From Alkalihalobacillus sp. FSL W8-0930 (GTDB taxonomy: Bacteria; Bacillota; Bacilli; Bacillales; Bacillaceae_D), in NCBI GenBank assembly GCA_037965595.1, contig CP150183.1, forward strand, positions 1,798,001 through 1,862,000: 64,000 nt of DNA. The letters are read 5' to 3'. The notes beneath the pieces are model-generated. The model saw nothing but the letters and a program-made list of their open reading frames with translations. It was not told where the DNA came from and made no database searches. Shown piece after piece: positions 17,665-25,702 of the stretch. How positions within the stretch are numbered: the first letter of the stretch is position 1; the number at the start of each line of letters is the position of its first letter. The position numbers were made by a program, and so were the translations under genes.

Positions 17665-19161
17665 ATGTCACATGTAATTGGAATTGACTTAGGAACAAGT
17701 GCTGTTAAGCTTCTACTTGTTTCTAAAACAGGGGAAGTGGAGGTAGAAGTAAGTAAACCTTATCCTCTAATACAGGAAAAGTCAGGCTATAGCGAGCAGG
17801 ATCCAGCACAATGGGTCATCCAGACAACTGAAGGAATAGCGGAATTGATGGAGCAATTTCAAGGGAACCCTGAACAAATCGAAGGCATTAGTTTCTCAGG
17901 ACAAATGCATGGGTTGGTATTGCTTGATGAATCGAACGAGGTACTTAGACCGGCGATCCTCTGGAATGATACACGGACCACAGATGAGTGCAGGGAGATA
18001 GAACAGCTTGTTGGAGCAGATAAACTGTTAGAGATTACACGAAACCCATCACTAGAAGGATTTACTTTACCGAAAATACTTTGGGTTAAAAAAAATGAAC
18101 CAGAGATTTTTTCTAAAGCCGCAATGTTTCTACTTCCAAAAGATTATCTCCGGTTTGCCATGACTGGGAAATTGCATAGTGAATACTCTGATGCTGGCGC
18201 TACTTTGTTACTTGATATCAAAAACCAGTGTTGGAGCAAAGAAATTTGTGAAAAAGTTGGAGTCGACATCAACATATGCCCGCCTCTTATTGAGTCCCAT
18301 GCATCAGTCGGACGGCTTACCAAGGATGTTGCCGAGCAAACAGGTTTGTCTGTTAAAACAAATGTGTTTGCAGGAGGAGCAGATAATGCCTGTGGAGCAA
18401 TTGGAGCAGGCATTCTTTCTGAAAAAGATACGTTAGTAAGCATTGGAACGTCGGGTGTCGTTCTTGCGTTTGAGGACACAAATGATGTACAGGTTGATGG
18501 AAAGGTTCATTTTTTTCATCACGCAAAACCAAATGCTTTTTATAAGATGGGGGTTACGTTGTCTGCGGGTTACAGTTTAAGCTGGTTTAAGCAGACATTT
18601 GCTCCCGATGTTCCCTTTGATCAAATGGTTAATGAAGCAGGAGCACGAAAGCCCGGTGCAAATGGGTTACTCTTTACGCCTTATTTAACTGGAGAACGCA
18701 CGCCGCACGGAGACTCCGCGATACGAGCAAGTTTTATTGGTGTCAGTTCAACTCACACTCGTGCTGATTTTGTTCGAGCGGTTCTTGAAGGGATCACGTT
18801 CTCTTTAAGAGATTCTCTAGATTTGTTTCGAGAACAAAAAACGCCTGTCCATCGAATTGTTTCTATAGGCGGGGGGGCTCTAAGTAAAGTCTGGTTACAA
18901 ATGCAGGCCAATATCTTTAATGTACCTGTTGTTAAGCATGCGAATGACCAGGGGCCAGGGATGGGAGCAGCAATGCTTGCGGCTTATGGAGTAGGTTGGT
19001 TTAAGAGTTTAGACGAGTGTGCAGCATTATTTATAAAAGAAGAAACAATATATGAGCCTGAACAGACTCAAGTAGAGCAATACGAAGCATTGTATCAGCT
19101 TTACCGACGAGTGTATGCTCAGACAAAAGAATTAAATCAATCACTTGCAGCATATAGATAG
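17665..19161 (+). CDS. xylB: Xylulokinase
   Basis: Phosphorylates D-xylulose to xylulose 5-phosphate, feeding the pentose phosphate pathway. FGGY-family kinase of 498 residues: N-terminal phosphate loop IGIDLGTSAVKLL, the substrate segment ISFSGQMHGLVLLD, ILWNDTRT, the second-domain nucleotide motif VSIGTSGVVLAF, and GGGALSKVWLQMQANIF with NDQGPGMGAAMLAA. Start ATG 17665 behind GGAGGTGG. Follows xylA and ends at a strong terminator. Confidence 0.96.
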   Translation: MSHVIGIDLGTSAVKLLLVSKTGEVEVEVSKPYPLIQEKSGYSEQDPAQWVIQTTEGIAELMEQFQGNPEQIEGISFSGQMHGLVLLDESNEVLRPAILWNDTRTTDECREIEQLVGADKLLEITRNPSLEGFTLPKILWVKKNEPEIFSKAAMFLLPKDYLRFAMTGKLHSEYSDAGATLLLDIKNQCWSKEICEKVGVDINICPPLIESHASVGRLTKDVAEQTGLSVKTNVFAGGADNACGAIGAGILSEKDTLVSIGTSGVVLAFEDTNDVQVDGKVHFFHHAKPNAFYKMGVTLSAGYSLSWFKQTFAPDVPFDQMVNEAGARKPGANGLLFTPYLTGERTPHGDSAIRASFIGVSSTHTRADFVRAVLEGITFSLRDSLDLFREQKTPVHRIVSIGGGALSKVWLQMQANIFNVPVVKHANDQGPGMGAAMLAAYGVGWFKSLDECAALFIKEETIYEPEQTQVEQYEALYQLYRRVYAQTKELNQSLAAYR

Positions 19162-19170
19162 CATTAAACA

Positions 19171-19219
19171 AAAGAAGAAGCTGACCACACGATCTGTGTG
19201 GAACAGCTTCTTCTTTTAA
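19171..19219. terminator. xylAB terminator
   Basis: AAAGAAGAAGCTG (19171-19183) pairs with CAGCTTCTTCTTT (19204-19216), with an inner CCACAC/GTGTGG stem. Works on both strands. Confidence 0.92.
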
Positions 19220-19230
19220 TCTATTAGACA

Positions 19231-19257
19231 AAATAAAACCCCCTCAGAGAGGGGGTT
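19231..19257 (-). terminator. Terminator of the cold-shock gene
   Basis: On the minus strand ACCCCCTC and GAGGGGGT flank a tiny loop, followed by TTTATTTTG. Confidence 0.88.
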
Positions 19258-19263
19258 GGTTAA

Positions 19264-19464
19264 TTATGCTTTTTCAACGTTAGCTGCTTGCTCGCCACGG
19301 TTACCTTCAACGATATCAAAACGAACTGCTTGACCTTCTTCAAGAGTCTTGAAGCCTTCGCTTTGGATAGCTGAGAAATGTACGAATACATCGTCACCAT
19401 CTTCGCGCTCGATGAAACCAAAACCTTTTTCTGCATTAAACCATTTTACTGTACCTTCTAACAT
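19264..19464 (-). CDS. Cold-shock protein (CspB/CspD type)
   Basis: A 66-residue single cold-shock domain, an RNA chaperone that binds single-stranded nucleic acid. RNP1 is KGFGFI (residues 14-19) and RNP2 is VFVHFS (26-31); the start [10 protein letters not shown] and the end [11 protein letters not shown] are typical of Bacillus Csp proteins. Ribosome site AAGGAGG is strong. The promoter lies about 115 bases upstream of the start codon, giving a long 5' leader of the kind that folds into a thermosensitive element in this family. Which Csp paralogue it is cannot be decided. Confidence 0.97.
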   Translation of the reverse strand: MLEGTVKWFNAEKGFGFIEREDGDDVFVHFSAIQSEGFKTLEEGQAVRFDIVEGNRGEQAANVEKA

Positions 19465-19580
19465 GTGTGTTTCCTCCTTGTAAATGAATTACTATTTACG
19501 TTAACCATCAAGCTTCAAGAGGAAACAACATTAGGTATTCCATCTATCCACGTTAATAAAACAATAAGTAGCATAGATAA

Positions 19581-19609
19581 AGAATAGCATAAGCTACAGC
19601 AATATGCAA
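19581..19609 (-). promoter_or_regulatory. Promoter of the cold-shock gene
   Basis: Minus-strand TTGCAT (19609-19604), 17-base spacer, TATTCT (19586-19581) with an extended -10 (TGC before TATTCT). Transcription would start near 19574, leaving an untranslated leader of about 110 bases. Confidence 0.72.
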
Positions 19610-19650
19610 GTCATTATCTATAAATCCGATTTGAATTCAACATCATTTAT

Positions 19651-19845
19651 TTATTCACTAGATGAATGATCTTTCGTTTTTTCAGGCTTACGTTCTTCTT
19701 TCTCTTCATGAGAAATCTCCTCTAAAGGCAATTCATCAATGGGCATAGAAGACTGGTCGTGGTGGCTTTGTTCATCTTTATTGTTCTTAAATTTATCCTG
19801 ATCGATCTTTTCTTTTTTTGAATCATAGTCTTTTTTATCCGTCAT
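19651..19845 (-). CDS. Small, very hydrophilic protein of unknown function
   Basis: A 64-residue protein (start ATG 19845 with AAGGAGGG upstream; a TTG codon earlier is not needed) made up almost wholly of Lys, Asp, Glu, Ser and Gln, as in MTDKKDYDSKKEKIDQDKFK. No hydrophobic core is visible, so it is probably disordered. The C-terminal half has EELPLEE-like acidic runs and ends KDHSSSE. Such proteins in Bacillaceae are often small stress or spore proteins, but nothing here assigns a role. The strong ribosome site is the main support. Confidence 0.6.
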   Translation of the reverse strand: MTDKKDYDSKKEKIDQDKFKNNKDEQSHHDQSSMPIDELPLEEISHEEKEERKPEKTKDHSSSE

Positions 19846-19899
19846 CAAAATCCCTCCTTACTTACTCAATAACCTAAAACAAATAAATAAAACATATTG

Positions 19900-19931
19900 T
19901 TGACTTTTATCAGTTTAGTGCTAAACTGATA
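19900..19931 (+). promoter_or_regulatory. Promoter and palindromic operator of the mhq-like operon
   Basis: A perfect 11-2-11 inverted repeat, TATCAGTTTAG-TG-CTAAACTGATA (19908-19931). It overlaps a promoter with -35 TTGACT (19900-19905) and a 16-base spacer to -10 TAAACT (19922-19927). Position suggests autorepression by the MarR-type protein encoded 22 bases on. Confidence 0.82.
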
Positions 19932-19952
19932 GTAAGAAAGGGGGCTGTTCTA

Positions 19953-20393
19953 ATGGATCAACCAGGTGGAGAGCGTCTTAGCTTACTTTTATGGTTTCGA
20001 TTGGCTCGGTTCTATCATCAAAGTAACCGATTATCCAATGAGAATGTTGGTCAGTTTGATCTGACAATTAGTCAATTTGATTTACTTGTACAAACACAGG
20101 CCAATCAGCCAATTTCACAAATGGATCTGGCCGAAAAGCTCCTGGTCACAAAGGGTAGCATCACGCAAATGCTTGCTAAGCTTGAACAACGAAATTTAAT
20201 TAAACGCGAACAGGACTGGCGAATTAAACGAATTTCATTAACAGAAGAGGGAGAAGCTTTAATGAAAGAAGCACGTCCTGATCAATCAGCCTTTCAGTCA
20301 TCATTATTTAATCCATTAACACAGGATGAACAGAAACAACTCAATACATTATTAAAAAAACTTCAAAAAGGGATTGAATTCCGCAATAACTAG
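19953..20393 (+). CDS. MarR-family regulator, MhqR-like
   Basis: A 146-residue winged-helix regulator. The DNA-binding region is QANQPISQMDLAEKLLVTKG followed by SITQMLAKLEQRNLIKR and the wing with DWRIKRISLTEEG. Flanking helices provide dimerisation. It heads an operon with a ring-cleaving dioxygenase-like protein and a hydrolase, the partners controlled by MhqR in B. subtilis (catechol and hydroquinone stress). The 24-bp palindrome in its own promoter is the likely operator. No conserved N-terminal redox Cys is seen, so OhrR-type sensing is unlikely. The MhqR label rests on context. Confidence 0.8.
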   Translation: MDQPGGERLSLLLWFRLARFYHQSNRLSNENVGQFDLTISQFDLLVQTQANQPISQMDLAEKLLVTKGSITQMLAKLEQRNLIKREQDWRIKRISLTEEGEALMKEARPDQSAFQSSLFNPLTQDEQKQLNTLLKKLQKGIEFRNN

Positions 20394-20404
20394 GAGGAAT
20401 ACAC

Positions 20405-21385
20405 ATGAATATCATGCCGCTTAAAGGAATTCACCATGTATCGGCCATAACTGCAAACGCAAAAGAGAATTTACACTTTTATACCGAAATTCTAGGTATG
20501 AGGTTAGTGAAGAAAACAGTAAACCAAGATGATACTTCTGTTTATCATTTGTTTTATGCGGACGAACGAGGAAATCCTGGTACAGACTTAACATTTTTTG
20601 AGATCCCGCATGCAGGTACAACCTATGAAGGAACAAACAGTATTAGTATGACATCATTGCGAGTTGCAACAGACGAAGCGCTTGATTATTGGGTAGAGCG
20701 CCTTGAACAGTTTGATGTACGACACGAAGGAATTAATGAAGAATCTGGACGAAAAACGTTAGCTTTCCGTGACTTTGAAGGCCAACGCCTGCAATTTGTA
20801 TCAGATGAACATAACGAAGGAGTAGCTGGAGGGAAGCCTTGGGATAAGAGTCCAGTTCCAGTTCAACAAGGAGTTGTAGGACTAGGTCCGGTCAGGTTAA
20901 CAGTTAGTCGTCCTGATGTGACAGCAAGAATCTTAGTTGACGTCATGGGCTTCCGCGAAGTACGTTCGTACGAAGAAAAAGGAATCACTCCTGCTATTCG
21001 TGTTTTTGAAACGGGAGAAGGCGGTACAGGTGCAGAGATTCATTTGTTAGAACGAAATGATCTTCAACGTGAGAGACCTGGAAGAGGAAGTGTTCATCAC
21101 GTGGCTTTCCGTGTTGAAAATCAAGATGAACTAAATAAATGGGTTGAGCACATTAGTGCATCAGGATTACCAAACTCTGGTTTTGTAGAGAGATATTATT
21201 TCCGTAGCTTATATTTCAGAGAAGCAAATGGTATCTTATTTGAACTCGCAACGGACGGTCCAGGATTTGAAGGAGATGAACCATTTGAAACACTTGGTGA
21301 GAATCTTGCTTTGCCTCCTTACCTTGAAAACCAACGTGAGCAAATCGAAGCAACTATTAAGCCGCTTAATACAACAAAAGCGTAA
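20405..21385 (+). CDS. mhqE: Ring-cleaving dioxygenase / glyoxalase-family protein (MhqE/MhqO-like)
   Basis: A 326-residue protein built from two vicinal-oxygen-chelate (glyoxalase/bleomycin) modules, about 7-135 and 155-275. Metal-ligand regions: GIHHVSAITANAKENLHFY, then VHHVAFRVENQDE and the late ILFELATDGPGF with the Glu. In B. subtilis these proteins belong to the MhqR regulon and are thought to degrade quinones or catechols. Start ATG 20405 with TAGGAGG. It lies 12 bases after the MarR gene and 21 before the hydrolase gene. The paralogue name (E, O or A) is a best guess from gene order with mhqD. Confidence 0.85.
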   Translation: MNIMPLKGIHHVSAITANAKENLHFYTEILGMRLVKKTVNQDDTSVYHLFYADERGNPGTDLTFFEIPHAGTTYEGTNSISMTSLRVATDEALDYWVERLEQFDVRHEGINEESGRKTLAFRDFEGQRLQFVSDEHNEGVAGGKPWDKSPVPVQQGVVGLGPVRLTVSRPDVTARILVDVMGFREVRSYEEKGITPAIRVFETGEGGTGAEIHLLERNDLQRERPGRGSVHHVAFRVENQDELNKWVEHISASGLPNSGFVERYYFRSLYFREANGILFELATDGPGFEGDEPFETLGENLALPPYLENQREQIEATIKPLNTTKA

Positions 21386-21405
21386 CAGAAAAGGGGTTTT
21401 GTCTT

Positions 21406-22023
21406 ATGCATCATGAGCATATCTTTAAAAAAGGTAATGATTCAAGCTTACCAACACTTATTTTGTTACACGGTACAGGTGGAGATGAAAATGACTTACT
21501 TCCTATTGCAGACATGATTGCACCGGATGCCTCGATTTTAAGTATTCGTGGAAACGTCTCTGAAAATGGTATGCCACGATTTTTCAAGAGACTGGCAATG
21601 GGCGTATTTGATAAAGAGGATTTGGCAAAAAGAACGGAAGAACTGCACGCATTCATCGTAGATGCTGCCAAAACCTATCAGTTTGATGTCGCGCGTACAG
21701 TTGCGATTGGCTATTCAAATGGGGCAAACATCGCCGCAAATGCTTTATATACCATTCCAGACTCATTTTCAGGTGCCGTTCTTCTTCATGCCATGCAACC
21801 GCAAGAAGCCGTTCAACTGAGTTCACAAATCCATTCATCTGTCTTTGTAAGCTCAGGGAAAAGAGATCAAATGATTCCTTCTATAGAATCCGAGAAACTA
21901 ATCTCTACTTTAAGAGAAGCTGGAGCAGAGGTAACAGAGTATTGGACAGAGGGTGGACATGAGTTAAGACGAGAAGAAATTGAAGAAGCCAAAAAATGGT
22001 TTGATTCATTTAGTAAAGCTTAA
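21406..22023 (+). CDS. mhqD: Alpha/beta hydrolase, MhqD-like carboxylesterase
   Basis: A 205-residue serine hydrolase of the phospholipase/carboxylesterase family. Motifs: LLHGTGGDENDLLP (oxyanion-hole loop), nucleophile elbow IGYSNGANIA with the Ser, the acid in SSGKRDQMIP, and the catalytic His in TEGGHELRR. In B. subtilis MhqD accompanies MhqE and takes part in quinone resistance; the exact substrate is unknown. Start ATG 21406 after AAGGGG. Last gene of the operon, followed by a perfect terminator. Confidence 0.87.
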   Translation: MHHEHIFKKGNDSSLPTLILLHGTGGDENDLLPIADMIAPDASILSIRGNVSENGMPRFFKRLAMGVFDKEDLAKRTEELHAFIVDAAKTYQFDVARTVAIGYSNGANIAANALYTIPDSFSGAVLLHAMQPQEAVQLSSQIHSSVFVSSGKRDQMIPSIESEKLISTLREAGAEVTEYWTEGGHELRREEIEEAKKWFDSFSKA

Positions 22024-22025
22024 AA

Positions 22026-22070
22026 AGAAGAGCAATTGATTCTTAACGGAATCAGTTGCTCTTCTATTTT
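22026..22070 (+). terminator. Terminator of the mhq-like operon
   Basis: AGAAGAGCAATTGATT (22026-22041) pairs with AATCAGTTGCTCTTCT (22050-22065, one wobble), followed by ATTTTT. Confidence 0.9.
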
Positions 22071-22161
22071 TAAATTACTGTTGATCGATGGTCGTAGTAT
22101 TTGACTAACTCTACGCTCTTACGCACATCTGTGTAAGAACGTGCGAAATTCCTGAAAGTAG

Positions 22162-22190
22162 TTGACTTTCTTTAAAAGGATTTATAGTAT
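22162..22190 (+). promoter_or_regulatory. Sigma-A promoter of the membrane protein at 22237
   Basis: TTGACT (22162-22167), 17-base spacer, TAGTAT (22185-22190). Upstream at 22119-22138 lies an imperfect dyad, CTTACGCACA-TC-TGTGTAAG, of unknown meaning. Confidence 0.75.
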
Positions 22191-22236
22191 TAAGGGGCTT
22201 CAAAGACTTATTTCCTGCTAGAAAAGAGGGTCTATT

Positions 22237-22944
22237 ATGCGAGAAAACAATGAAAACGAAGAGCAATTATCTAAGCGGAAAAATTGGATTTTATTTAGTG
22301 TCATTGGAATTATAACGTTAGCTGTTATTTATTTAGCCATTTTTCAGGATGTATGGTACAGAGTTGTTGTTTTGACTGTGTTAATCACTGGTGGCATTCT
22401 ACTGTATCGACAGCTTGCAGCGATTCAAGTGCTCCTGCAGCAAAAAGAAACAGTCGCAGAGACGACAAGTTTAGCTGAAGAAGCGCCCCTTTCAGATCCT
22501 GAGTTGTTAGAAAAAGAATCAGAATTGCAGCAGTTAGATCTGGAACGCACACAAATGTTTGAAGAGTTATTAAGCCGATCATCCATTGAAGAACATGAAA
22601 AAACGCAGTATCGAGAAAATATGGCGTATAAAACGTCTGAGACTTCTCGAATAAGAGAAGAACTTGGTCATGCTCCTAGCAAGCTACAATTAGTGTATGA
22701 AGGAACAAAAAAGTACTTTGTTAAAGATAACCCAATGAAAGAAATTGCTGCATCACTTGATTCAGAAGTGATTGAAAATGGGACATTGTCTGAGTTGAAT
22801 GATGAAATCCAGCGAATGATCCCAAGGCTGTCTAGAGAAAGCTTACAATCACTTGAGAAATCAAGCTATATGGACGAGTCGTATAAGCTTACTCGCTCTG
22901 GCTACAAAGAATTGGTGCAGGCTGCAGAACAAATTAAATCATAA
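22237..22944 (+). CDS. Two-helix membrane protein with long cytoplasmic helical domain, unknown
   Basis: 235 residues from ATG 22237 behind AAGAGGG. A polar N-terminus is followed by two close membrane helices (about 16-37 and 40-58), then a long soluble part that is charged and mostly helical (residues 62-235), with likely coiled coil around 82-115 (EKESELQQLDLERTQMFEEL). The end reads SYKLTRSGYKELVQAAEQIK. I do not recognise the family. It is a single-gene unit with its own good promoter and terminator, and nothing in its context points to a role. Confidence 0.8.
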   Translation: MRENNENEEQLSKRKNWILFSVIGIITLAVIYLAIFQDVWYRVVVLTVLITGGILLYRQLAAIQVLLQQKETVAETTSLAEEAPLSDPELLEKESELQQLDLERTQMFEELLSRSSIEEHEKTQYRENMAYKTSETSRIREELGHAPSKLQLVYEGTKKYFVKDNPMKEIAASLDSEVIENGTLSELNDEIQRMIPRLSRESLQSLEKSSYMDESYKLTRSGYKELVQAAEQIKS

Positions 22945-22950
22945 TGAATA

Positions 22951-22985
22951 GGCGAGCACTCCGTTTTCGGAAGCTCGCCTTTTTG
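22951..22985 (+). terminator. Terminator after the 22237 gene
   Basis: GGCGAGC (22951-22957) pairs with GCTCGCC (22973-22979), followed by TTTTTG. Confidence 0.88.
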
Positions 22986-23041
22986 TTACGAATCCATAAA
23001 TTCTAATAAAAATAAGAAAACACACCATTCAATTTCTATTT

Positions 23042-24376
23042 TCATTCTCCGAGTAACGCCTGACGAATGCCATGAAATACATCTGTATTATCAATATGGC
23101 CATTAAAGAGAGAAGCCTTTGGCCCATATGCATAGATTGGTACATCTATAGCCGTATGGTCAGTACTAGTCCAAGCCATCCCTGCTTTTTCACTAACTAA
23201 TGTATTGATTGCAAGCTTTGGATCTTTAGAATCTTTAATGTGATCTAATTCCTCTGTTGTAAAGCTCATAGAGGTTTGTTCAGTCAATACGTCTTCAAGA
23301 TTTGAGTAACTACGATCAACTAAAGAAAGCATGTCTGCTCCAGTCATGTTCACTTGCTGTAAATTTGCTGGGTTGAACTCGTCATTTGGTTGAATAGACA
23401 AACCACCAGTATCATGGTCACCAGCCATCACAATTAGCGTTTCTTGGTCTTCTTCTGCAAACTCAAGTGCCACTTTTACAGCTTCTTCAAAGGCTTCTGA
23501 ATCTTTCATGGCATATGTCGCATCATTATCATGGCCAGCCCAGTCAATCTGACTTCCTTCAACCATTAAGAAAAATCCTTCTTCTGATTGCGACAAATGA
23601 TCGATCGCGAACGATGTCATTTCCGCGAGAGAGGGCTCGGTTGGAAGTGGACCAAAATCAGGCTCAAGCGCTTCATCTGCAAATAATCCAATATACTTTT
23701 TTGATGGATCTGCCTCTGTTGAAAGAAGGTTTCGTTTTGTTTCCATATATGTAAATCCATTTTGCTCAGCTTCTTGAATTAAATCTACACCGTCTTCTCT
23801 GATGCCACCTTGTTCAGGTGCCAAGAATTGCTCTCGTCCACCACCTAAAAGAACGTCAAGGTGATCATGATGAACAAGCTGCTTTGCGATCCCTTCATAA
23901 TCGTTACGACCATCAACACTTGTTGCAAAGGCAGCAGGGGTCGCGTGAGTAATTGTAGATGTAGCAACTAATCCATTTTTCTTGCCGGCTTGTCCTGCTA
24001 GATCAACAATGGTTTGAAGCTTTTGTCCATCAGGTGATAAGCCTATTACACCATTATTCGTTTTCACTCCAGTGGCAAAGGCTGTTCCGGCCGCGGCTGA
24101 ATCGGTAATCATTGAATCAGCAGAGTGAGTGGAAATCATCCCAGTAAGCATTTTGTGTTCTTCCCAAACTGGTACACCATCTTCTTTATACAGACGATAG
24201 CTGTCTGCATAAGCTGTAGAGAATCCATCAGGAATTAAAAAAATCGCATTTTTTACAACGGTATTTTCTGAACTCTCTGACCCACCTGAGTCTGATCCAT
24301 ACGCGTGGTACAAAGGAAAAATAGAAGCCGTGACAAGTGTTGCAGCAGCAAGTGCGATACTCATTTTCTTTTTCAA
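23042..24376 (-). CDS. phoA: Secreted alkaline phosphatase
   Basis: Releases phosphate from phosphomonoesters outside the cell. 444 residues with an N-terminal signal peptide (MKKKMSIALAAATLVTA). Full set of active-site motifs: LIPDGFSTA (metal Asp), ITDSAAAGTAFATG (nucleophile Ser), VEGSQIDWAGHDND (metal Glu, Asp, His), MAGDHDTGG, and TSTDHTAIDVPIYAYG (metal His). The start is TTG 24376 with AAAGGAGG nine bases upstream; the next ATG would cut away the lysines of the signal peptide. Many acidic residues in the mature part suit an alkaline or salty outside. A PHO-box-like element precedes it. The symbol is generic; Bacillus paralogues are phoA, phoB and phoD. Confidence 0.95.
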   Translation of the reverse strand: MKKKMSIALAAATLVTASIFPLYHAYGSDSGGSESSENTVVKNAIFLIPDGFSTAYADSYRLYKEDGVPVWEEHKMLTGMISTHSADSMITDSAAAGTAFATGVKTNNGVIGLSPDGQKLQTIVDLAGQAGKKNGLVATSTITHATPAAFATSVDGRNDYEGIAKQLVHHDHLDVLLGGGREQFLAPEQGGIREDGVDLIQEAEQNGFTYMETKRNLLSTEADPSKKYIGLFADEALEPDFGPLPTEPSLAEMTSFAIDHLSQSEEGFFLMVEGSQIDWAGHDNDATYAMKDSEAFEEAVKVALEFAEEDQETLIVMAGDHDTGGLSIQPNDEFNPANLQQVNMTGADMLSLVDRSYSNLEDVLTEQTSMSFTTEELDHIKDSKDPKLAINTLVSEKAGMAWTSTDHTAIDVPIYAYGPKASLFNGHIDNTDVFHGIRQALLGE

Positions 24377-24434
24377 CGAAAGAATCCTCCTTTTTGAATG
24401 GGGTACAAGTTCATTCTAACAGGAGGTTGTGTAG

Positions 24435-24476
24435 TGCATATTTGGTTGGTGTTAACAACTATTGAACCAATGTAAA
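24435..24476 (-). promoter_or_regulatory. Candidate PhoP (PHO) box upstream of the alkaline phosphatase
   Basis: Minus strand: TTTACA (24476-24471), TCAATA (24465-24460), TTAACA (24455-24450), at 11- and 10-base periods, then nine bases to a weak -10 TATGCA (24440-24435). The same spacing to the -10 is seen at the phnD PHO box. TT(A/T)ACA repeats at 11 bases define PhoP sites in Bacillus. Confidence 0.6.
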
Positions 24477-24492
24477 GGTCAGGTGCGTATCT

Positions 24493-24768
24493 TTACAAAA
24501 AAAGTCGAAAGCTTAAGCAGCTTTGTTTTAGCGAAGACACTGTTCCAATAGCAGCAAGTCCATAGCAAACACCCATTAAGATGCCTAACACAGAGCTTTG
24601 ACGATAGGTCATACATTTTGATAAATATAACCCTGCTGCAAGCCACCATGACGGGAGGAACGGAAGCTTAACATAAGAGATTCGGTTTAATAATTGTCCA
24701 AGTAAGCAAAGAAGAGGGGCGAAGAATTCAATGTCAATAACGGCAGTTTGAACGAACGTAGTGATCAC
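24493..24768 (-). CDS. Small holin-like membrane protein
   Basis: 91 residues from GTG 24768, with AAAGGAGC eight bases upstream. Three hydrophobic segments are visible: about 9-28 (IDIEFFAPLLCLLGQLL), 38-52 (PFLPSWWLAAGLYLSK) and 58-80 (SVLGILMGVCYGLAAIG), ending SLKQSCLSFRLFL. The proline-then-tryptophan turn (LPSWW) before a helix and the GILMG..YGLA..G segment recall phage-type holins found singly in Bacillus chromosomes. There are no phage genes around it. It could equally be a small membrane protein of another kind. Confidence 0.5.
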   Translation of the reverse strand: MITTFVQTAVIDIEFFAPLLCLLGQLLNRISYVKLPFLPSWWLAAGLYLSKCMTYRQSSVLGILMGVCYGLAAIGTVSSLKQSCLSFRLFL

Positions 24769-24789
24769 CCTGCTCGCTCCTTTTTTGTG

Positions 24790-24864
24790 TTTTTTTGTAG
24801 TATGCTCAAAATAAAATGACTTATCCGAAAAAAGTAAAAATACCTATGATATACTACAAAAAAA
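24790..24864. repeat. 14-bp perfect inverted repeat around the ABC gene promoter
   Basis: TTTTTTTGTAGTAT (24790-24803) and ATACTACAAAAAAA (24851-24864) are exact reverse complements, 47 bases apart, ending 22 bases before the ABC ATPase start codon. Possible paired operator sites or the arms of a long-loop RNA hairpin. Confidence 0.7.
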
Positions 24865-24886
24865 GATAAGGGTTGGAGGGAGAGCA

Positions 24887-25702
24887 ATGTCTGATATCGT
24901 CATTAAACTGAATGGAGTAAGCTTTCGGCGGCAATCAAAATCAATTCTTGAGCAAGTTAATTGGCACGTACATAAAGGAGAGCACTGGGCTATCTTAGGA
25001 GCAAATGGATCGGGGAAAACTTCGCTACTGAAATTAATAACTGGCTACGAGTGGGCAACAACCGGGTCAATCGATGTATTAGGTGAGAGATTTGGTCATA
25101 CTGCAGTGCATGAACTGCGAAAACGAATTGGCTGGCTAAGCGCATCACTTGATGAGAAATACCGAAATTACGAAGGTCTTTCTTGTGTGGACGTGATTAT
25201 AAGTGGAAAATATGCATCTGTTGGCATACATGAATCAGTTGGAGAACAAGAGATTGAAGAAGCGTTTAAGTTAGCTGATGAAATGGGCCTTAATGCAGTT
25301 ACCCATTCACCGCTCAGGACTCTTTCGCAAGGGGAACGGAAAAAAACGTTTTTCGCTCGGGCATTGATGTCAGCACCAGAAATTGTGATTGTGGATGAAC
25401 CAACCAGTGGGTTAGATTTAGCTGCTAGAGAGCATTTTCTATCGAAGCTAGAATCTATACATACCAAACAGATTAGTCCAACGCTCTTATACGTAACCCA
25501 TTATCCAGAAGAGATTATTCCAGCTGTTACTCATGTGCTACTACTAAAGAATGGACAGATTGTAGCAGCCGATAAAAAAGAACAGGTACTCACGGATGAG
25601 CTTTTGTCGTATGCTTTTGGCATGCCGATTTATGTAAACTGGAGAGACGAGCGCCCGTGGATTCAAATTGGTTCAACTGCAAAACAGGAACTGAAGCAAT
25701 GA
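24887..25702 (+). CDS. ABC transporter ATP-binding protein (YlmA-like)
   Basis: A 271-residue ABC ATPase: Walker A GANGSGKTSL near residue 41, Q-loop region WLSASLDEKY, signature LSQGERKK, Walker B IVIVDEPTSGLD, H-loop VTHYPEEI. It resembles the YlmA/ModF-like group, which often lack an adjacent permease. None is next to it here; the following gene is an acetyltransferase joined by an ATGA overlap, so the pair is translationally coupled. Start ATG 24887 after GGTTGGAGGG. The substrate, or whether it acts in transport at all, is unclear. Confidence 0.88.
   Translation: MSDIVIKLNGVSFRRQSKSILEQVNWHVHKGEHWAILGANGSGKTSLLKLITGYEWATTGSIDVLGERFGHTAVHELRKRIGWLSASLDEKYRNYEGLSCVDVIISGKYASVGIHESVGEQEIEEAFKLADEMGLNAVTHSPLRTLSQGERKKTFFARALMSAPEIVIVDEPTSGLDLAAREHFLSKLESIHTKQISPTLLYVTHYPEEIIPAVTHVLLLKNGQIVAADKKEQVLTDELLSYAFGMPIYVNWRDERPWIQIGSTAKQELKQ

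Noticed and set aside
24493-24768. Prophage remnant suggested by a holin-like protein
   Set aside because: No other phage genes, attachment repeats or tRNA nearby; a lone small membrane protein is not enough.
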